A stretch of DNA of 42,197 nucleotides, from IMG/VR virus record IMGVR_UViG_3300018080_000290, positions 1 to 42,197 of that record. One strand, given 5' to 3'. The translations under genes and the position numbers were made by a program. The stretch is from a virus. Under the pieces are notes generated by a model. That model saw only the letters and a program-made list of their open reading frames with translations, was not told the DNA's origin and did not search any database. This document shows, in pieces, positions 14,588-23,169 of this stretch (the first letter of the stretch is position 1; each line of letters opens with the position of its first letter).

Positions 14588-15665
14588 CAAAATCTGGGAC
14601 CGGATAATTAAGACCCGTGCCGGTCACATCCGCTACGAGCGGAAGACGGCCAGGCGGATCCGCCGGACGTTCCGATCCGTACGGGATGAAATCCTGGGGT
14701 ACTTCAACAACCAGGCGAATGACATTGTTTCGACGTATTCCGCCGCCCGCCGTCGGTACCTGGTAGACACCATCGACGGGTACCTCGAGCGGGGCCGCCA
14801 CGAGAGTTCGTGGGAAGTTTATGACGCGATGACCGGGACCGCCCGCCGGGAGGCCGAGGAAACCTACGATGCCTTCCGGTCCGAAATCCCGAGCGAAATA
14901 GGGCTCAGTTTTTACGCAGTCCCGGAGGACTTTTTAATCGCCATCGCGGATCAGCCGGTGATGGGGAACTACACCATGGGCCTGGTCAACTACGGCGACA
15001 AGTGGAGCCGGGACGCGGCGACCCTCCTGGACAAGGCGCTCATGCAGTCCGTGGTCAACGGGGAAAACGTCGGCCAGTTGGCCCGGCGGATGGCCCTGGC
15101 CGTGGGGGTCCAAAACTACGCAATGCAGGCCTTCGCCCGGACCGCGATTCAAACGGCGGCGCACAGGGCGCAGATGGAATTCTTCCGGCGAAACAAAGAA
15201 GTAATTAAGGGGGTGCAATGGGTTGCCATTTTGGACGATGCCTGCTGTGACACCTGCGCCGGGTACGACGGCCGGATTTTTAAACGGAGCGAGGCCGTCC
15301 ATCAACCGGTGCACGTTAAATGCCGATGCACCTATTCGGCGGTCACGAAGTCCTGGAAGGAACTTGGGCTCAAGGGAGACGAGGCGCCTCCGTGGATGCG
15401 CCGGACGATGGATGGAGAGGTACCAGAGACAATGACCTTCAAAGATTGGATTGATAAAAAGATGAATTCCAAGACCGGGCGCTCGTGGGTCCGGGACTGG
15501 ATGGGGCCGGGGAAGTTTGAGCTTTTTAGCAACGGCCTCATAACCCTTGACGACATGGCCATTCGGACACGGCGAAAGAACCGGGTCCGCTCCTTGGGCG
15601 ACCTTCGAAGGATCGCAACAAGGAGGAGACGAAAAAAGGAGGAAAGTTTATGCCTGATGAATTAA
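14574..15665 (+). CDS. Mu F / SPP1 gp7-like minor head protein
   Basis: A 363-residue minor capsid protein, thought to enter the procapsid with or near the portal. The diagnostic block is near residues 218-258: WVAILDDACCDTCAGYDGR, then PVHVKCRCTY, the conserved D-x3-C-x2-C ... H-x2-CRC pattern. The N-terminal half is helical. The C-terminal 100 residues are basic, ending in an Arg/Lys-rich stretch that may touch DNA. The start lies inside the preceding gene. Confidence 0.85.
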   Translation: MGANDKIWDRIIKTRAGHIRYERKTARRIRRTFRSVRDEILGYFNNQANDIVSTYSAARRRYLVDTIDGYLERGRHESSWEVYDAMTGTARREAEETYDAFRSEIPSEIGLSFYAVPEDFLIAIADQPVMGNYTMGLVNYGDKWSRDAATLLDKALMQSVVNGENVGQLARRMALAVGVQNYAMQAFARTAIQTAAHRAQMEFFRRNKEVIKGVQWVAILDDACCDTCAGYDGRIFKRSEAVHQPVHVKCRCTYSAVTKSWKELGLKGDEAPPWMRRTMDGEVPETMTFKDWIDKKMNSKTGRSWVRDWMGPGKFELFSNGLITLDDMAIRTRRKNRVRSLGDLRRIATRRRRKKEESLCLMN

Positions 15666-15949
15666 GAAGACCGGAAAACCTGGCAAAGCGGATCGTTCTT
15701 TGGAGGCGCGAACTGGACCAGTTGCGATCCGAAGCGGGAGTGATTTTTCGTAAGGCGCGGGACTTGACCCTGGCGCTCGAAAACACGCAACGGGAAGAGA
15801 CCCTTCGCCCGTTGGTACAAGCGCTCCCGACTGAATCCGATGAATGGTTGTACCGGAACGAACCGGATCCCCGTGGGGCCAGCGCCGAAGGGCAACCCCG
15901 CCAAGGAGGAAAGTTTGCGAAGAAAGAAAAAGAACCAAGCAAAGAGTGA
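15650..15949 (+). CDS. Hypothetical head-region protein
   Basis: A 99-residue helical, charged protein of unknown function. It starts behind GGAGGAAAGTTT within the end of the minor head gene. The tail is Gly/Gln/Lys-rich (QPRQGGKFAKKEKEPSKE), much like a flexible capsid-binding tail. It is followed by a terminator-like stem. Confidence 0.55.
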   Translation: MPDELRRPENLAKRIVLWRRELDQLRSEAGVIFRKARDLTLALENTQREETLRPLVQALPTESDEWLYRNEPDPRGASAEGQPRQGGKFAKKEKEPSKE

Positions 15950-15963
15950 AGGCGCTCTTTCAA

Positions 15964-16000
15964 ACCGGCCTCGCCCCGCACGACCGGCGGGGCCGGTCTT
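15964..16000 (+). terminator. GC-rich hairpin
   Basis: CCCCGC (15974-15979) pairs with GCGGGG (15987-15992) around a short loop, extended by ACCGG (15964-15968) pairing with CCGGT (15993-15997) across a five-base bulge. TCTTTC follows. It lies between two head genes and about 40 bases before the protease start. Confidence 0.5.
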
Positions 16001-16040
16001 TCATTCGTTTAGTGAGTTGGCAACAGCCAAGGAAGAAACC

Positions 16041-17408
16041 ATGAAATCAAGGGAACCGAAAATGAAAGACGACATGGGGAGGCGGTACCCTTCCCATGCC
16101 TATGCGTACACCCCAACGGATGACCCTCGAACGTGGGAGTTCAGGGTAAAGAATTACATCCGGGGGAAGTTGACTCTCGACCTTCCGCAGGTGAAAAAAG
16201 CAACGGACACCTTTCAAGGGAAGAAGTTGGCCGAGCGGAAGGCAGCGCTTATCAAAGCGAACCTCCGCGGGTGTTACACCCGCCTCGGGGAAGAGCCCCC
16301 CGCCGTCCTGGGAGGAGGCCGTGTGCATGACCCGGTCAACCAGGAAAAAGAGTTCATGGGTGCCTTCGTGCAACAGTACATGCAACTGCTTACAGAAAGA
16401 GCACCTGCAGGGAAGGATGTAACAGTCCTGATTGAAAACTTAAATTTTCAAACGGACGATTTGATTCTGGAGCGGGACGCCAAGGGCGCCCTGAAAGTAA
16501 TCCGGAACGTTGTATTCCTGGGGAGTACTTCTCTGAACCAGCGGCGGTACCTGGAAAGGGCCATGGAGCAAGCCGTCCCGTTGTACGAGGGGGCGAAGTT
16601 GTACTTGAACCATTCCTTTTTTCCGACCGGCCGACCAATCCAAGAATTATGGGGACGGGCTAAAAATGTTCGGTACGACAGGGAGGCGCGGAAAATCAAA
16701 GGCGATGCCGTGGTCATCGACCACGAAGACCGCATCGAGAAATACGTCGAACGCGCCTCTGACCTTGTCGGGTTTTCCCATACCATCAAAGCGCAAATGA
16801 GCGACCCCGACGATAACGGATGGGTCGACGTGGAAGAAATTCAGAAGGTGTACTCCGTGGATTTAGTCACAGACCCGGCCACGACGAAGGGGATTTTTGA
16901 AACCAACAAACGAAAGGAAGAAGAACGTATGAATCTGGAAGAACTTCGTTCCAAGTATCCTGAGCTGGTGTCCGCGATTGCCAACGAAGCCATCGAGGCG
17001 GCGGGGGACGCGGCATCTCTGGATGCGCTTTCGAAGAAAGTCGAAGCGCTCGAGGAAGCGAACAGGAAAAAGGACGCAACAATCAAGACCATGGAGGATG
17101 CTCAGAAAGCGGTCACTACCACAAAGACCCTTGAGATACTCCTGGCCGCCAGTAATCTTCCCGACGCCTCCAAGGACCGCCTCCGGAAAGCCATCGAGGG
17201 GCAGGTGATTCCCGAAGACAAGTTAAAGGAGGCCATCAAAGCCGAAGAGGATTACATCGTAAAACTCAAAGGCGACACGGTGACCGGAGTCGACGAGACA
17301 CAAACCGGGACCGGCGAAGGGAAGACCATGGAATCCGTCTCCAATCTGATTTTCGGATGGGCGGGTGCGCAGAAGGAGAGCAAGGAGGAAAACACCGCGA
17401 AGGCATAA
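16041..17408 (+). CDS. Prohead protease with scaffold domain
   Basis: A 455-residue head maturation protease fused to a scaffold, as in Mu I or lambda C. The protease part (about 130-300) contains FLGSTSLNQRRYLERAM, LYLNHS, VVIDHEDRIEKYVE, GFSHTIKA with a likely catalytic His and Ser region, and YSVDLVTDPAT at its end. The rest is an acidic, coiled scaffold (about 297-455). ATG at 16041 follows AAGGAAGAAACC; the frame is open further upstream, across the hairpin, and is not likely coding there. Confidence 0.8.
   Translation: MKSREPKMKDDMGRRYPSHAYAYTPTDDPRTWEFRVKNYIRGKLTLDLPQVKKATDTFQGKKLAERKAALIKANLRGCYTRLGEEPPAVLGGGRVHDPVNQEKEFMGAFVQQYMQLLTERAPAGKDVTVLIENLNFQTDDLILERDAKGALKVIRNVVFLGSTSLNQRRYLERAMEQAVPLYEGAKLYLNHSFFPTGRPIQELWGRAKNVRYDREARKIKGDAVVIDHEDRIEKYVERASDLVGFSHTIKAQMSDPDDNGWVDVEEIQKVYSVDLVTDPATTKGIFETNKRKEEERMNLEELRSKYPELVSAIANEAIEAAGDAASLDALSKKVEALEEANRKKDATIKTMEDAQKAVTTTKTLEILLAASNLPDASKDRLRKAIEGQVIPEDKLKEAIKAEEDYIVKLKGDTVTGVDETQTGTGEGKTMESVSNLIFGWAGAQKESKEENTAKA
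16929..17408 (+). CDS. Nested scaffold protein (internal start)
   Basis: An in-frame internal ATG at 16929 lies behind AAAGGAAGAAGAACGT and begins exactly where the protease domain ends. It would yield a separate 159-residue scaffold with a coiled coil (SKKVEALEEANRKKDATIK) and a C-terminal capsid-binding end, as lambda C/Nu3 and Mu I/Z do. The internal ribosome site is visible; its use is inferred. Confidence 0.55.
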   Translation: MNLEELRSKYPELVSAIANEAIEAAGDAASLDALSKKVEALEEANRKKDATIKTMEDAQKAVTTTKTLEILLAASNLPDASKDRLRKAIEGQVIPEDKLKEAIKAEEDYIVKLKGDTVTGVDETQTGTGEGKTMESVSNLIFGWAGAQKESKEENTAKA

Positions 17409-17457
17409 AGAGCCGACCGGTTCCTTGCGGTAACAACTCAACAAAGGAGAAACGTAA

Positions 17458-17907
17458 ATGGCTGATAAAGTTTGGGCTCCCGAGAGGGGGCTCGCGGATG
17501 GTGACCTTCGTCCGCGAAAGTACTGGAACCGCTCCGGGGCCGCAATCCCCAAAGGCATGCTGGTGGAGTTCGACACAACGAACCACGGCATCAAGAAAAT
17601 CACGGACGGCGGCCAGGCACTCGGCATTACCAAAAACGCCCTCGCCGACGACGAACAGGGCATCGTTTGGACGGCCGGACAGTTCCGGGGTGTAGCGGCC
17701 GTGGCAACCGGAGAAACCGTTCATGAAGGCGACCGCATCTGCTCGGCCTCGACCGATGGGACCGTGGAGGTGCAGGCGACCGGCGGCGGGTACGCCATCG
17801 GCACCGGCGCCTGTGTGGACTCTTCTGCCACGGCGACGGGCTCCGTAGCAGGAGCCGACTGCGTCATGGATTTGATTTCGTCCCTGGACTTCCCCTCCAC
17901 GGTGTAA
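17458..17907 (+). CDS. Head decoration protein candidate (DUF2190-like)
   Basis: A 149-residue beta-rich protein between scaffold and major capsid, the normal place for a capsid-decorating protein. Segments such as IPKGMLVEFDTTNHGIKKI, GITKNAL and GDRICSASTDGTVEV alternate strand and turn, as in the trimeric decoration fold. AAAGGAGAAACGTAA precedes ATG. Confidence 0.65.
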   Translation: MADKVWAPERGLADGDLRPRKYWNRSGAAIPKGMLVEFDTTNHGIKKITDGGQALGITKNALADDEQGIVWTAGQFRGVAAVATGETVHEGDRICSASTDGTVEVQATGGGYAIGTGACVDSSATATGSVAGADCVMDLISSLDFPSTV

Positions 17908-17958
17908 TCCAGTAGTCGGGGTCAATAATTAAACACCCTACGAAAGGAGTAAAAATAG

Positions 17959-18996
17959 ATGGACTTCAAAACCGTCATCAGAGAAGCACTCGCGAGGGGA
18001 GTGGATCTTTCCAAGGATCCCATTTTCCGCGAGGCCATGGGGGGCATGTCTGTCCGGGACGTGACCGAAGCGCTCGGGTCCGACTACTTCCCCAAGGTGA
18101 CTCTCGACGCCGCGCACAACCGCCTGATGCAGGGGTATGCAGCGGTGCCGGAAGACTGGAGGAAGGTGGTCAACGTTGACACAGCCTCCGATTTCAAATG
18201 GCAATACGTGACCGCCCTCAACGGGTACGGGAATCTCCCCAAGGTTCTGCCTGGGGAAAAGTATCCTTTCTTAACGCCTGGCGACGGGCAGGAAAGGTGG
18301 AAACTGGATAAATACGGCCGGATTTTCTCCATCGACATGGAGGCCCAGGCCAACGACCAAATCGGCGCCTTCGGAAAATGGTCCTTCAACGAAGGCAAGG
18401 CGGCGCAACGGTCCCTGAATTATCTGGTGTTCCGTACTCTCATGCACGACAACCCGACGATGTACGGCGATTCGACGGCGCTCTTCGATGCCTCGAGCCA
18501 CGGGAACCTGCTCACAAGCAGGACACTCAACTACGCCAACATCAAGGCCGGATACGAAGCCATGGCCGCCCAGACCGGGCGCGGTTTGGAAACCATCCGG
18601 ATCATCCCCCGGTTCCTCCTGGTCGACCCGACCAACTGGCTCGAAGCCCTGCGACTCACGCAGAGCAACGAATTATACCAGTACATGCAGCCGGGCGCGA
18701 CGGAAGGAGAAACGGTCAACTACGGGACGTTTAATGTTTTCGGCAGAGGTGGTCTAGGATTGATCCCCGTCCTGTGCGAGGACATTCCCAACGGCTACTG
18801 GTACATGGTCGCGGACCCCGCAACCTGTCCTACCTGGACCCTTGGCTTTTACAAAGGGAAACAGGAGCCTGAAATGTTCCGGGAAGCCCCGAACACCGGC
18901 GGCGAATTCTACCAGGATTCGATGTCTTTCAAAACCCGGCTCATCGCGGGCGGGGTCGTGGAAGATTATCGCGGCATCGTTCGGATGGAAGAGTAA
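17959..18996 (+). CDS. Major capsid protein, Mu T-like
   Basis: A 345-residue capsid protein with an HK97-type fold inferred from family pattern and position. Recognisable blocks: EDWRKVVNVDTASDFKW, YGRIFSIDMEAQANDQIGAF near residue 120, FDASSHGNLLTS near 180, and IIPRFLLVDPTNWLEALR near 220, typical of gpT-like capsid proteins. GAAAGGAGTAAAAATAG precedes the ATG. There is no N-terminal delta domain, consistent with the separate scaffold. Confidence 0.85.
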   Translation: MDFKTVIREALARGVDLSKDPIFREAMGGMSVRDVTEALGSDYFPKVTLDAAHNRLMQGYAAVPEDWRKVVNVDTASDFKWQYVTALNGYGNLPKVLPGEKYPFLTPGDGQERWKLDKYGRIFSIDMEAQANDQIGAFGKWSFNEGKAAQRSLNYLVFRTLMHDNPTMYGDSTALFDASSHGNLLTSRTLNYANIKAGYEAMAAQTGRGLETIRIIPRFLLVDPTNWLEALRLTQSNELYQYMQPGATEGETVNYGTFNVFGRGGLGLIPVLCEDIPNGYWYMVADPATCPTWTLGFYKGKQEPEMFREAPNTGGEFYQDSMSFKTRLIAGGVVEDYRGIVRMEE

Positions 18997-19118
18997 AACC
19001 TGGGGACTGAAAAAAAGAATGCCGGGGTTGTTTTGGGCGAAGAGTCTGCTGTCTTCCCCAGGGACATCAACTCCCAATCTCCTTTTTCGGCCCCGGCATT
19101 TTAGCAGGAGAGAAACGA
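18997..19118 (+). terminator. Terminator-like region with crossing pairings
   Basis: AATGCCGGGG (19018-19027) pairs with CCCCGGCATT (19091-19100), ten pairs, followed by TTAGCAGGAG. A second pairing, CCTGGGGA (18999-19006) with TCCCCAGG (19055-19062), crosses the first, so the two are alternatives or form a pseudoknot. It may lower transcription after the abundant capsid gene. Confidence 0.5.
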
Positions 19119-19472
19119 ATGAACGATTACCAAGGCAACACGACCGGCACGGGCCGCATCGGCGAACACGGATCCGGGGAAGACCTGGAACTGGACACCG
19201 ACGATGTCCTGTTGATTAAAGACGGCCCGGCCATCGTTTGGCTGACGTCCCTGTTTGGGACTTGGGAACTGCACGACATCAGCGAGGCGGATTTAACTCA
19301 CGCAACCGCCCCGGTAGCGCCGAGCGCCGCCACGTTGAAGATGGGCTTTCCCGCCTCGGGAACGATCCCGACGAATGTCCCCTTCCCGGAGGGGCTCCAC
19401 TTCGACGAGGGACTGGTCATAAAGAGGACATCGTCTGCCTCGGCCGACCGGGCCAGCCTGAACTACTCTTAG
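19119..19472 (+). CDS. Hypothetical neck/head protein, paralogue of next gene
   Basis: A 117-residue beta-rich protein behind GCAGGAGAGAAACGA. Its C-terminal part (VPFPEGLHFDEGLVIKRT) matches that of the following gene (FEFPKGLHLHTGLAIVCT), so the two seem to have arisen by duplication. The first 40 residues are unique and acidic. Likely a structural protein; no family recognised. Confidence 0.6.
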   Translation: MNDYQGNTTGTGRIGEHGSGEDLELDTDDVLLIKDGPAIVWLTSLFGTWELHDISEADLTHATAPVAPSAATLKMGFPASGTIPTNVPFPEGLHFDEGLVIKRTSSASADRASLNYS

Positions 19473-19481
19473 GAGGCGACT

Positions 19482-19766
19482 GTGAACGGACCATTTAAAG
19501 GGACAGCCGTCATCTCGGCCCCCGGTAGCGCCATCAAGGCATCAAGCCCCGCCATCGTGCAGGTGATTGTCGCCAAGGGGACGAGCGCAACTGTTCAAAA
19601 TAACTTAGTCACGATTACCGAAGGCGCGGGCGGGGCAACGGTCTGGAAATCGTGCGGCCTTTCGAATGCCATCAACCAGGTCTTCGAATTTCCAAAGGGT
19701 CTACATTTGCACACGGGCCTCGCCATCGTCTGCACGAATGCGGTCGCATCTGTTTGCTACCAGTAA
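19482..19766 (+). CDS. Hypothetical structural protein, GTG start
   Basis: A 94-residue beta-rich protein. GTG follows AGGAGGCGACT. It shares the 'FPxGLHxxxGLxI' block near its C terminus with the preceding gene. Both resemble the small trimeric domains common in decoration or fibre proteins, but I cannot name a family. Confidence 0.55.
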   Translation: MNGPFKGTAVISAPGSAIKASSPAIVQVIVAKGTSATVQNNLVTITEGAGGATVWKSCGLSNAINQVFEFPKGLHLHTGLAIVCTNAVASVCYQ

Positions 19767-19778
19767 GGAGCGCGGGAA

Positions 19779-20180
19779 ATGTCGAACAAAGTCACAATCG
19801 ATTACTCGACCGACGTAGGCAAGGTTCGCCTCTTAATCAAAGACGACATCGAGGACGATCCCCTCTTTACCGATGCACAGATTCAGGCCTTCGTTGATTT
19901 TGAAGGCTCCATCCGGGAGGCGGCCGCCTGTGCCTGTGAGGCGCTTGCCGTGGAATTCGCCAGCGCCGGGAAGCTGAACATGGAACGGGGGAACATGGTC
20001 ATTGATAGAGCAGCCGCCTCGGTGAAGTACCGGATGATGGCGGAACTGTTCCGGAAGGTGGAAGGCGAGCAGCCTTATTCCGAGTACCAGCGCCTGGCGG
20101 ATGAAACTCTCGAATGGCGGGACGGCATCACCGGGTACCACGAAAAGGATCCGCAGGACGTAATTGGAGAGGACGACTAA
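19779..20180 (+). CDS. Head-tail connector (gp6/gp15-like)
   Basis: A 133-residue helical protein of the adaptor type that binds below the portal. The N-terminal segment VGKVRLLIKDDIEDDPLFTDAQIQAFVD is the typical start of these adaptors ('R.LI.D......l.D..I...l'), followed by Ala-rich helices. AAGGAGCGCGGGAA precedes ATG. Confidence 0.75.
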   Translation: MSNKVTIDYSTDVGKVRLLIKDDIEDDPLFTDAQIQAFVDFEGSIREAAACACEALAVEFASAGKLNMERGNMVIDRAAASVKYRMMAELFRKVEGEQPYSEYQRLADETLEWRDGITGYHEKDPQDVIGEDD

Positions 20181-20593
20181 TGGGGCGGGCAAGGTTTAAA
20201 CCACTGACCAGGCGGGAGCTTAGTTTTTACCGTCAGGACATCAAAGACGTTTTAACGGATCCCAATCTTCGGGTGCCCATCAAGTTTATTTCCCAGAACC
20301 GCCCGACGGCTTCCGGGTCGACTTTCACGGAGGACACCCTCGAGATTTACACCTTCGGAGTCTGGCTCGAAGTCAACGTGGAAGAAAACAATATGAACCG
20401 GGACTACGGCGGGGAAGTCGGTCAGAAGGTGTTTTACATCTACGCCCGCGACTTGTCCAAGTATGGCCGCCAGCCGCAGGCCGGGGACACCATCACCTAC
20501 ACGACCGGCGGGACGGAATATAAATTTCACGTCCGCCGGTTTTCTGGGCCGGTGTTTGATTTGTTCTGGCGGTGCATTGTGGATGCCCAGTAA
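20180..20593 (+). CDS. Head closure/stopper candidate
   Basis: A 137-residue protein, starting at the overlapping TAATG. The second half is beta-rich (YTFGVWLEVNVEEN, GQKVFYIYARDLS, DTITYTTGGTEYKFHVRRFSGP). Position between connector and tail completion gene matches the stopper (gp16 or gpFII-like), though no signature is clear. Confidence 0.5.
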   Translation: MGRARFKPLTRRELSFYRQDIKDVLTDPNLRVPIKFISQNRPTASGSTFTEDTLEIYTFGVWLEVNVEENNMNRDYGGEVGQKVFYIYARDLSKYGRQPQAGDTITYTTGGTEYKFHVRRFSGPVFDLFWRCIVDAQ

Positions 20594-21144
20594 TGGCTTT
20601 TAACCCGTACCGAGGCGCGATGCGCAGGCGCAATCTTAGAGCACAGGCGCGGGGTGCCCTGATTTGGGCAAAAATAGACATGGAGCATTATAACGCATGG
20701 TACAGACACTACCTGCGACTCAAGAAAATCAACTCCGAAAAGGCCAACAAAAAAGAGGGCCTCGAGTTGACCAAGAACATCCAGAAAACCTGCCGGGTCC
20801 GTTCCGGCCGGTACCGGATGGGCTGGACGGGGGTCAACCAAATGGAAGGGGTACAGCCCCCGCGAGTCCGGCCAAAGGTTCGAAGGGTGCACAGCCTTTT
20901 TCGGCCGGGGAAAAGCATCTCGGCGGCCCGTGCACAAAGAGAGGGTAGACGACTCGCCAAGGCGAAAGAGTTTCGCCAGGGGGAGTCGTTTCATGGTTTG
21001 CAAATTGTTAACGCGGTTTCTTACGGCCCGGTAGAAGAAGCCCGGTATGGAAACGTCCGGCGGGCGATCAAGTTTAGGACACAACACTACATGAAAGCCG
21101 TCGCCAGGATGATGGAAAAAGTAGGAAAGGACTCACAAAGATGA
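20593..21144 (+). CDS. Tail completion/neck protein candidate
   Basis: A 183-residue very basic protein beginning at a TAATG overlap. The pattern SGRYRMGWTGVN, then ...YGPVEEARYGNVRRAI and a final helix with VARMMEKV, resembles HK97 gp10-like neck proteins ('tGnlr.si...yA..vE.G'). It is longer than usual because of a basic insertion (about residues 95-135). Confidence 0.6.
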   Translation: MAFNPYRGAMRRRNLRAQARGALIWAKIDMEHYNAWYRHYLRLKKINSEKANKKEGLELTKNIQKTCRVRSGRYRMGWTGVNQMEGVQPPRVRPKVRRVHSLFRPGKSISAARAQREGRRLAKAKEFRQGESFHGLQIVNAVSYGPVEEARYGNVRRAIKFRTQHYMKAVARMMEKVGKDSQR

Positions 21145-22193
21145 GCGATGCTTTTTTATTCGAAGCCCTGAGCACAACCCTCCGGGCAACGAACTTAAAC
21201 AAAATCCTTGAAGGGTCCGCCGTGAATCTTTGCCGGAACGGTTCCTTTGAATTTTGGGATTCATCCACGGAACCATACGGATGGGATTTTGACGACGGGG
21301 GATCCGACACGTTGGCTTCGAGCACAAACCTGAACTACGTTTATGACGGAGCGAAATGTGCTCGGGTTACTAAAGACGTTACCGGAACAGCGCACCTGAA
21401 GCGGTCCATCGCGGAAGTGGCAACGGTATTTGCAAAGAGTAAATACTGGTCAGCCTGTGCGAAGGTGAAAGGGGACTACGACGATTCCTCTGTTCGGTTG
21501 TGGATTTCTTTCGACGGCGGATCGACGAAAACTTACTCTTCCTACGCGGCGGGCGGCGCGAGCCATAACGCGCTAAGCGTACGAGCGGAATGCGGCGCGG
21601 CTCCATCCAATAAGCCGATGGTCGGGATCGAAATGGCCGCCGGGAGTTACGACTGCTACATCGACGCCGTGGGATTTTTCCGGGGCGAAATCGCCTGGCC
21701 CTGGACAGAGTGTATTTGGGATCCGTCCGGGAACATCACCGACGACCTGGATCCGTTGATGCCCCATGTTTGGGTTTGGGATCCGTACGGCGCAACCATC
21801 AATCTGGTTGCCAATGCTGGAACCTCGTCCGCTTGGACCTCGAAGGATGTCCCGGTAACAGTCGGTACCTGGTGCTACGATAATGCCAAGGCGATTCTTT
21901 GTCGGGCCGTGGTCGGCGATGCCAACTACCGCCCTTCCTGGGACGGCTCCCCGGCGGATGCCTTTATGAAATTCCGAACCAAGGGCGACACCGACGCCAG
22001 CAACGAAATCATCGTCAGGCCGTTGGCCGGTGGAAGCGGGGCCAACGGGGACAACCCGACCCATTCCCATTCGCAAATCGTAGTGATCGGTTTGGACACC
22101 GGCGGCGAATTTGAATACTGGATCCAATCGGGGAACGGGACGAATGGATTCTATGCGGACCTTTTCCCGTTGGCGCACCTGCGGCCGATTTAG
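21141..22193 (+). CDS. Carbohydrate-binding-module-like structural protein
   Basis: A 350-residue beta-rich protein. Residues about 28-50 read NLCRNGSFEFWDSSTEPYGW, the classic start of CBM4/9- or CBM-type jelly rolls ('N..NG.FE.......gW'), followed by strands ending near residue 180 (YDCYIDAVGFFRGE). The second half is another beta domain with NPTHSHSQIVVIGLD, an HxH element. The start overlaps the previous stop (ATGA). A glycan-binding virion decoration is likely; its place between neck and tail terminator genes is unusual. Confidence 0.6.
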   Translation: MSDAFLFEALSTTLRATNLNKILEGSAVNLCRNGSFEFWDSSTEPYGWDFDDGGSDTLASSTNLNYVYDGAKCARVTKDVTGTAHLKRSIAEVATVFAKSKYWSACAKVKGDYDDSSVRLWISFDGGSTKTYSSYAAGGASHNALSVRAECGAAPSNKPMVGIEMAAGSYDCYIDAVGFFRGEIAWPWTECIWDPSGNITDDLDPLMPHVWVWDPYGATINLVANAGTSSAWTSKDVPVTVGTWCYDNAKAILCRAVVGDANYRPSWDGSPADAFMKFRTKGDTDASNEIIVRPLAGGSGANGDNPTHSHSQIVVIGLDTGGEFEYWIQSGNGTNGFYADLFPLAHLRPI

Positions 22194-22202
22194 GAGGGCG
22201 AC

Positions 22203-22652
22203 ATGGGCATTCCTTTTCACGATGTCGAAAGCACAATTATGAGGCACCTGGAAGACAAACAGGCGACCGGGGAAGCGCTCGAAGATGTAAATATCAACTT
22301 TCCGGGATACCCGTACAAAACTAAGGGCCTGGAGCATTGGTGTGTTCCCAACGTGGAGGAAAACCGCGACCCGTACAGCCGCCAGATGCAGGGGGACGGG
22401 ACTCTTCTGGTTTTGATTTACGTTCAACTCACAACGATGAAGCGATTCGAGCGCGGCCGCCTGTGCGAGTTGTTCAGTTCAGTGCTCAAAGAAACAACAC
22501 TCACCATCAAGGATTACGAAAGCGGAAACGGGTCCAACGAACTGGGGAAGGTTCGTTTCCGTGTCGGCACCTTTGGCCAGCTTCCCGAGCCAGAGGACGG
22601 ACTTTATATCGGTGATTTAACTATTCCCTTTTCTGTGACAGGAGGAACGTAA
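22203..22652 (+). CDS. Tail terminator candidate
   Basis: A 149-residue protein directly before the tail tube genes. Strands such as TLLVLIYVQLTTMKRFERGRL fit tail terminators, which form a ring that ends tube growth. GGAGGGCGAC precedes the ATG. Assigned mostly from gene order. Confidence 0.55.
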   Translation: MGIPFHDVESTIMRHLEDKQATGEALEDVNINFPGYPYKTKGLEHWCVPNVEENRDPYSRQMQGDGTLLVLIYVQLTTMKRFERGRLCELFSSVLKETTLTIKDYESGNGSNELGKVRFRVGTFGQLPEPEDGLYIGDLTIPFSVTGGT

Positions 22653-22654
22653 AC

Positions 22655-23158
22655 ATGGCCTACGATAAAATCACCAGAAACCTCACCGACGGGAAACTGA
22701 CGATTTACGACTACAACGAAACCAATAACGTAGTAGTTGCAATCGATGAGGGGGATCTAAATGTGGTCATCCACAAGCCCCGCCGGATCGTCGTCGCCAG
22801 AGGTACCATCAAACACATCCGATCCGGAGACGAAGTCCCGTGTGATGTTTCTTTTACCATGCAGTTTTCGGAGTTCTACACGGCTTCGGATTGCACCCCG
22901 TACGAAATTCTTATGAGGGAAGGAAATGCATCCGCGTACCTGGGAACGAAATCCCCGGACGGATTGAAACAAGGCCCGCAGGACTACACGACCAAAATCA
23001 AATTCTTGTTAACAGACCCCGGCGGCGGCAACGATGAAAAGCTGGAGTTTAATCATTTTGCCGTCGAAGAAATCAACTTTTCAGAAGGCGAGGAGTACAG
23101 TTCCCTGGCGATTTCCGGCCGCGCCATGGTAACGGCTCCCTCCATCGCCAAGGTGTAG
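22655..23158 (+). CDS. Tail tube protein, copy 1
   Basis: A 167-residue beta-rich protein that should polymerise to form the tail tube. It shares MAYDxITRNLTDG at the N terminus, FSEFYT..x..TPYE.LM near the middle, and F.VEEI.F.EG.EY..LA.SGRAM near the end with the next gene. AGGAGGAACGTAAAC precedes the ATG. Sits between the terminator and the chaperone genes, as expected for a tube gene. Confidence 0.7.
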   Translation: MAYDKITRNLTDGKLTIYDYNETNNVVVAIDEGDLNVVIHKPRRIVVARGTIKHIRSGDEVPCDVSFTMQFSEFYTASDCTPYEILMREGNASAYLGTKSPDGLKQGPQDYTTKIKFLLTDPGGGNDEKLEFNHFAVEEINFSEGEEYSSLAISGRAMVTAPSIAKV

Positions 23159-23169
23159 GAGGCACGCAA

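Noticed and set aside
15840-16040. N-terminal extension of the protease
   Set aside because: It overlaps the previous gene and a hairpin; the ATG at 16041 has a good ribosome site and begins the protease-like sequence.
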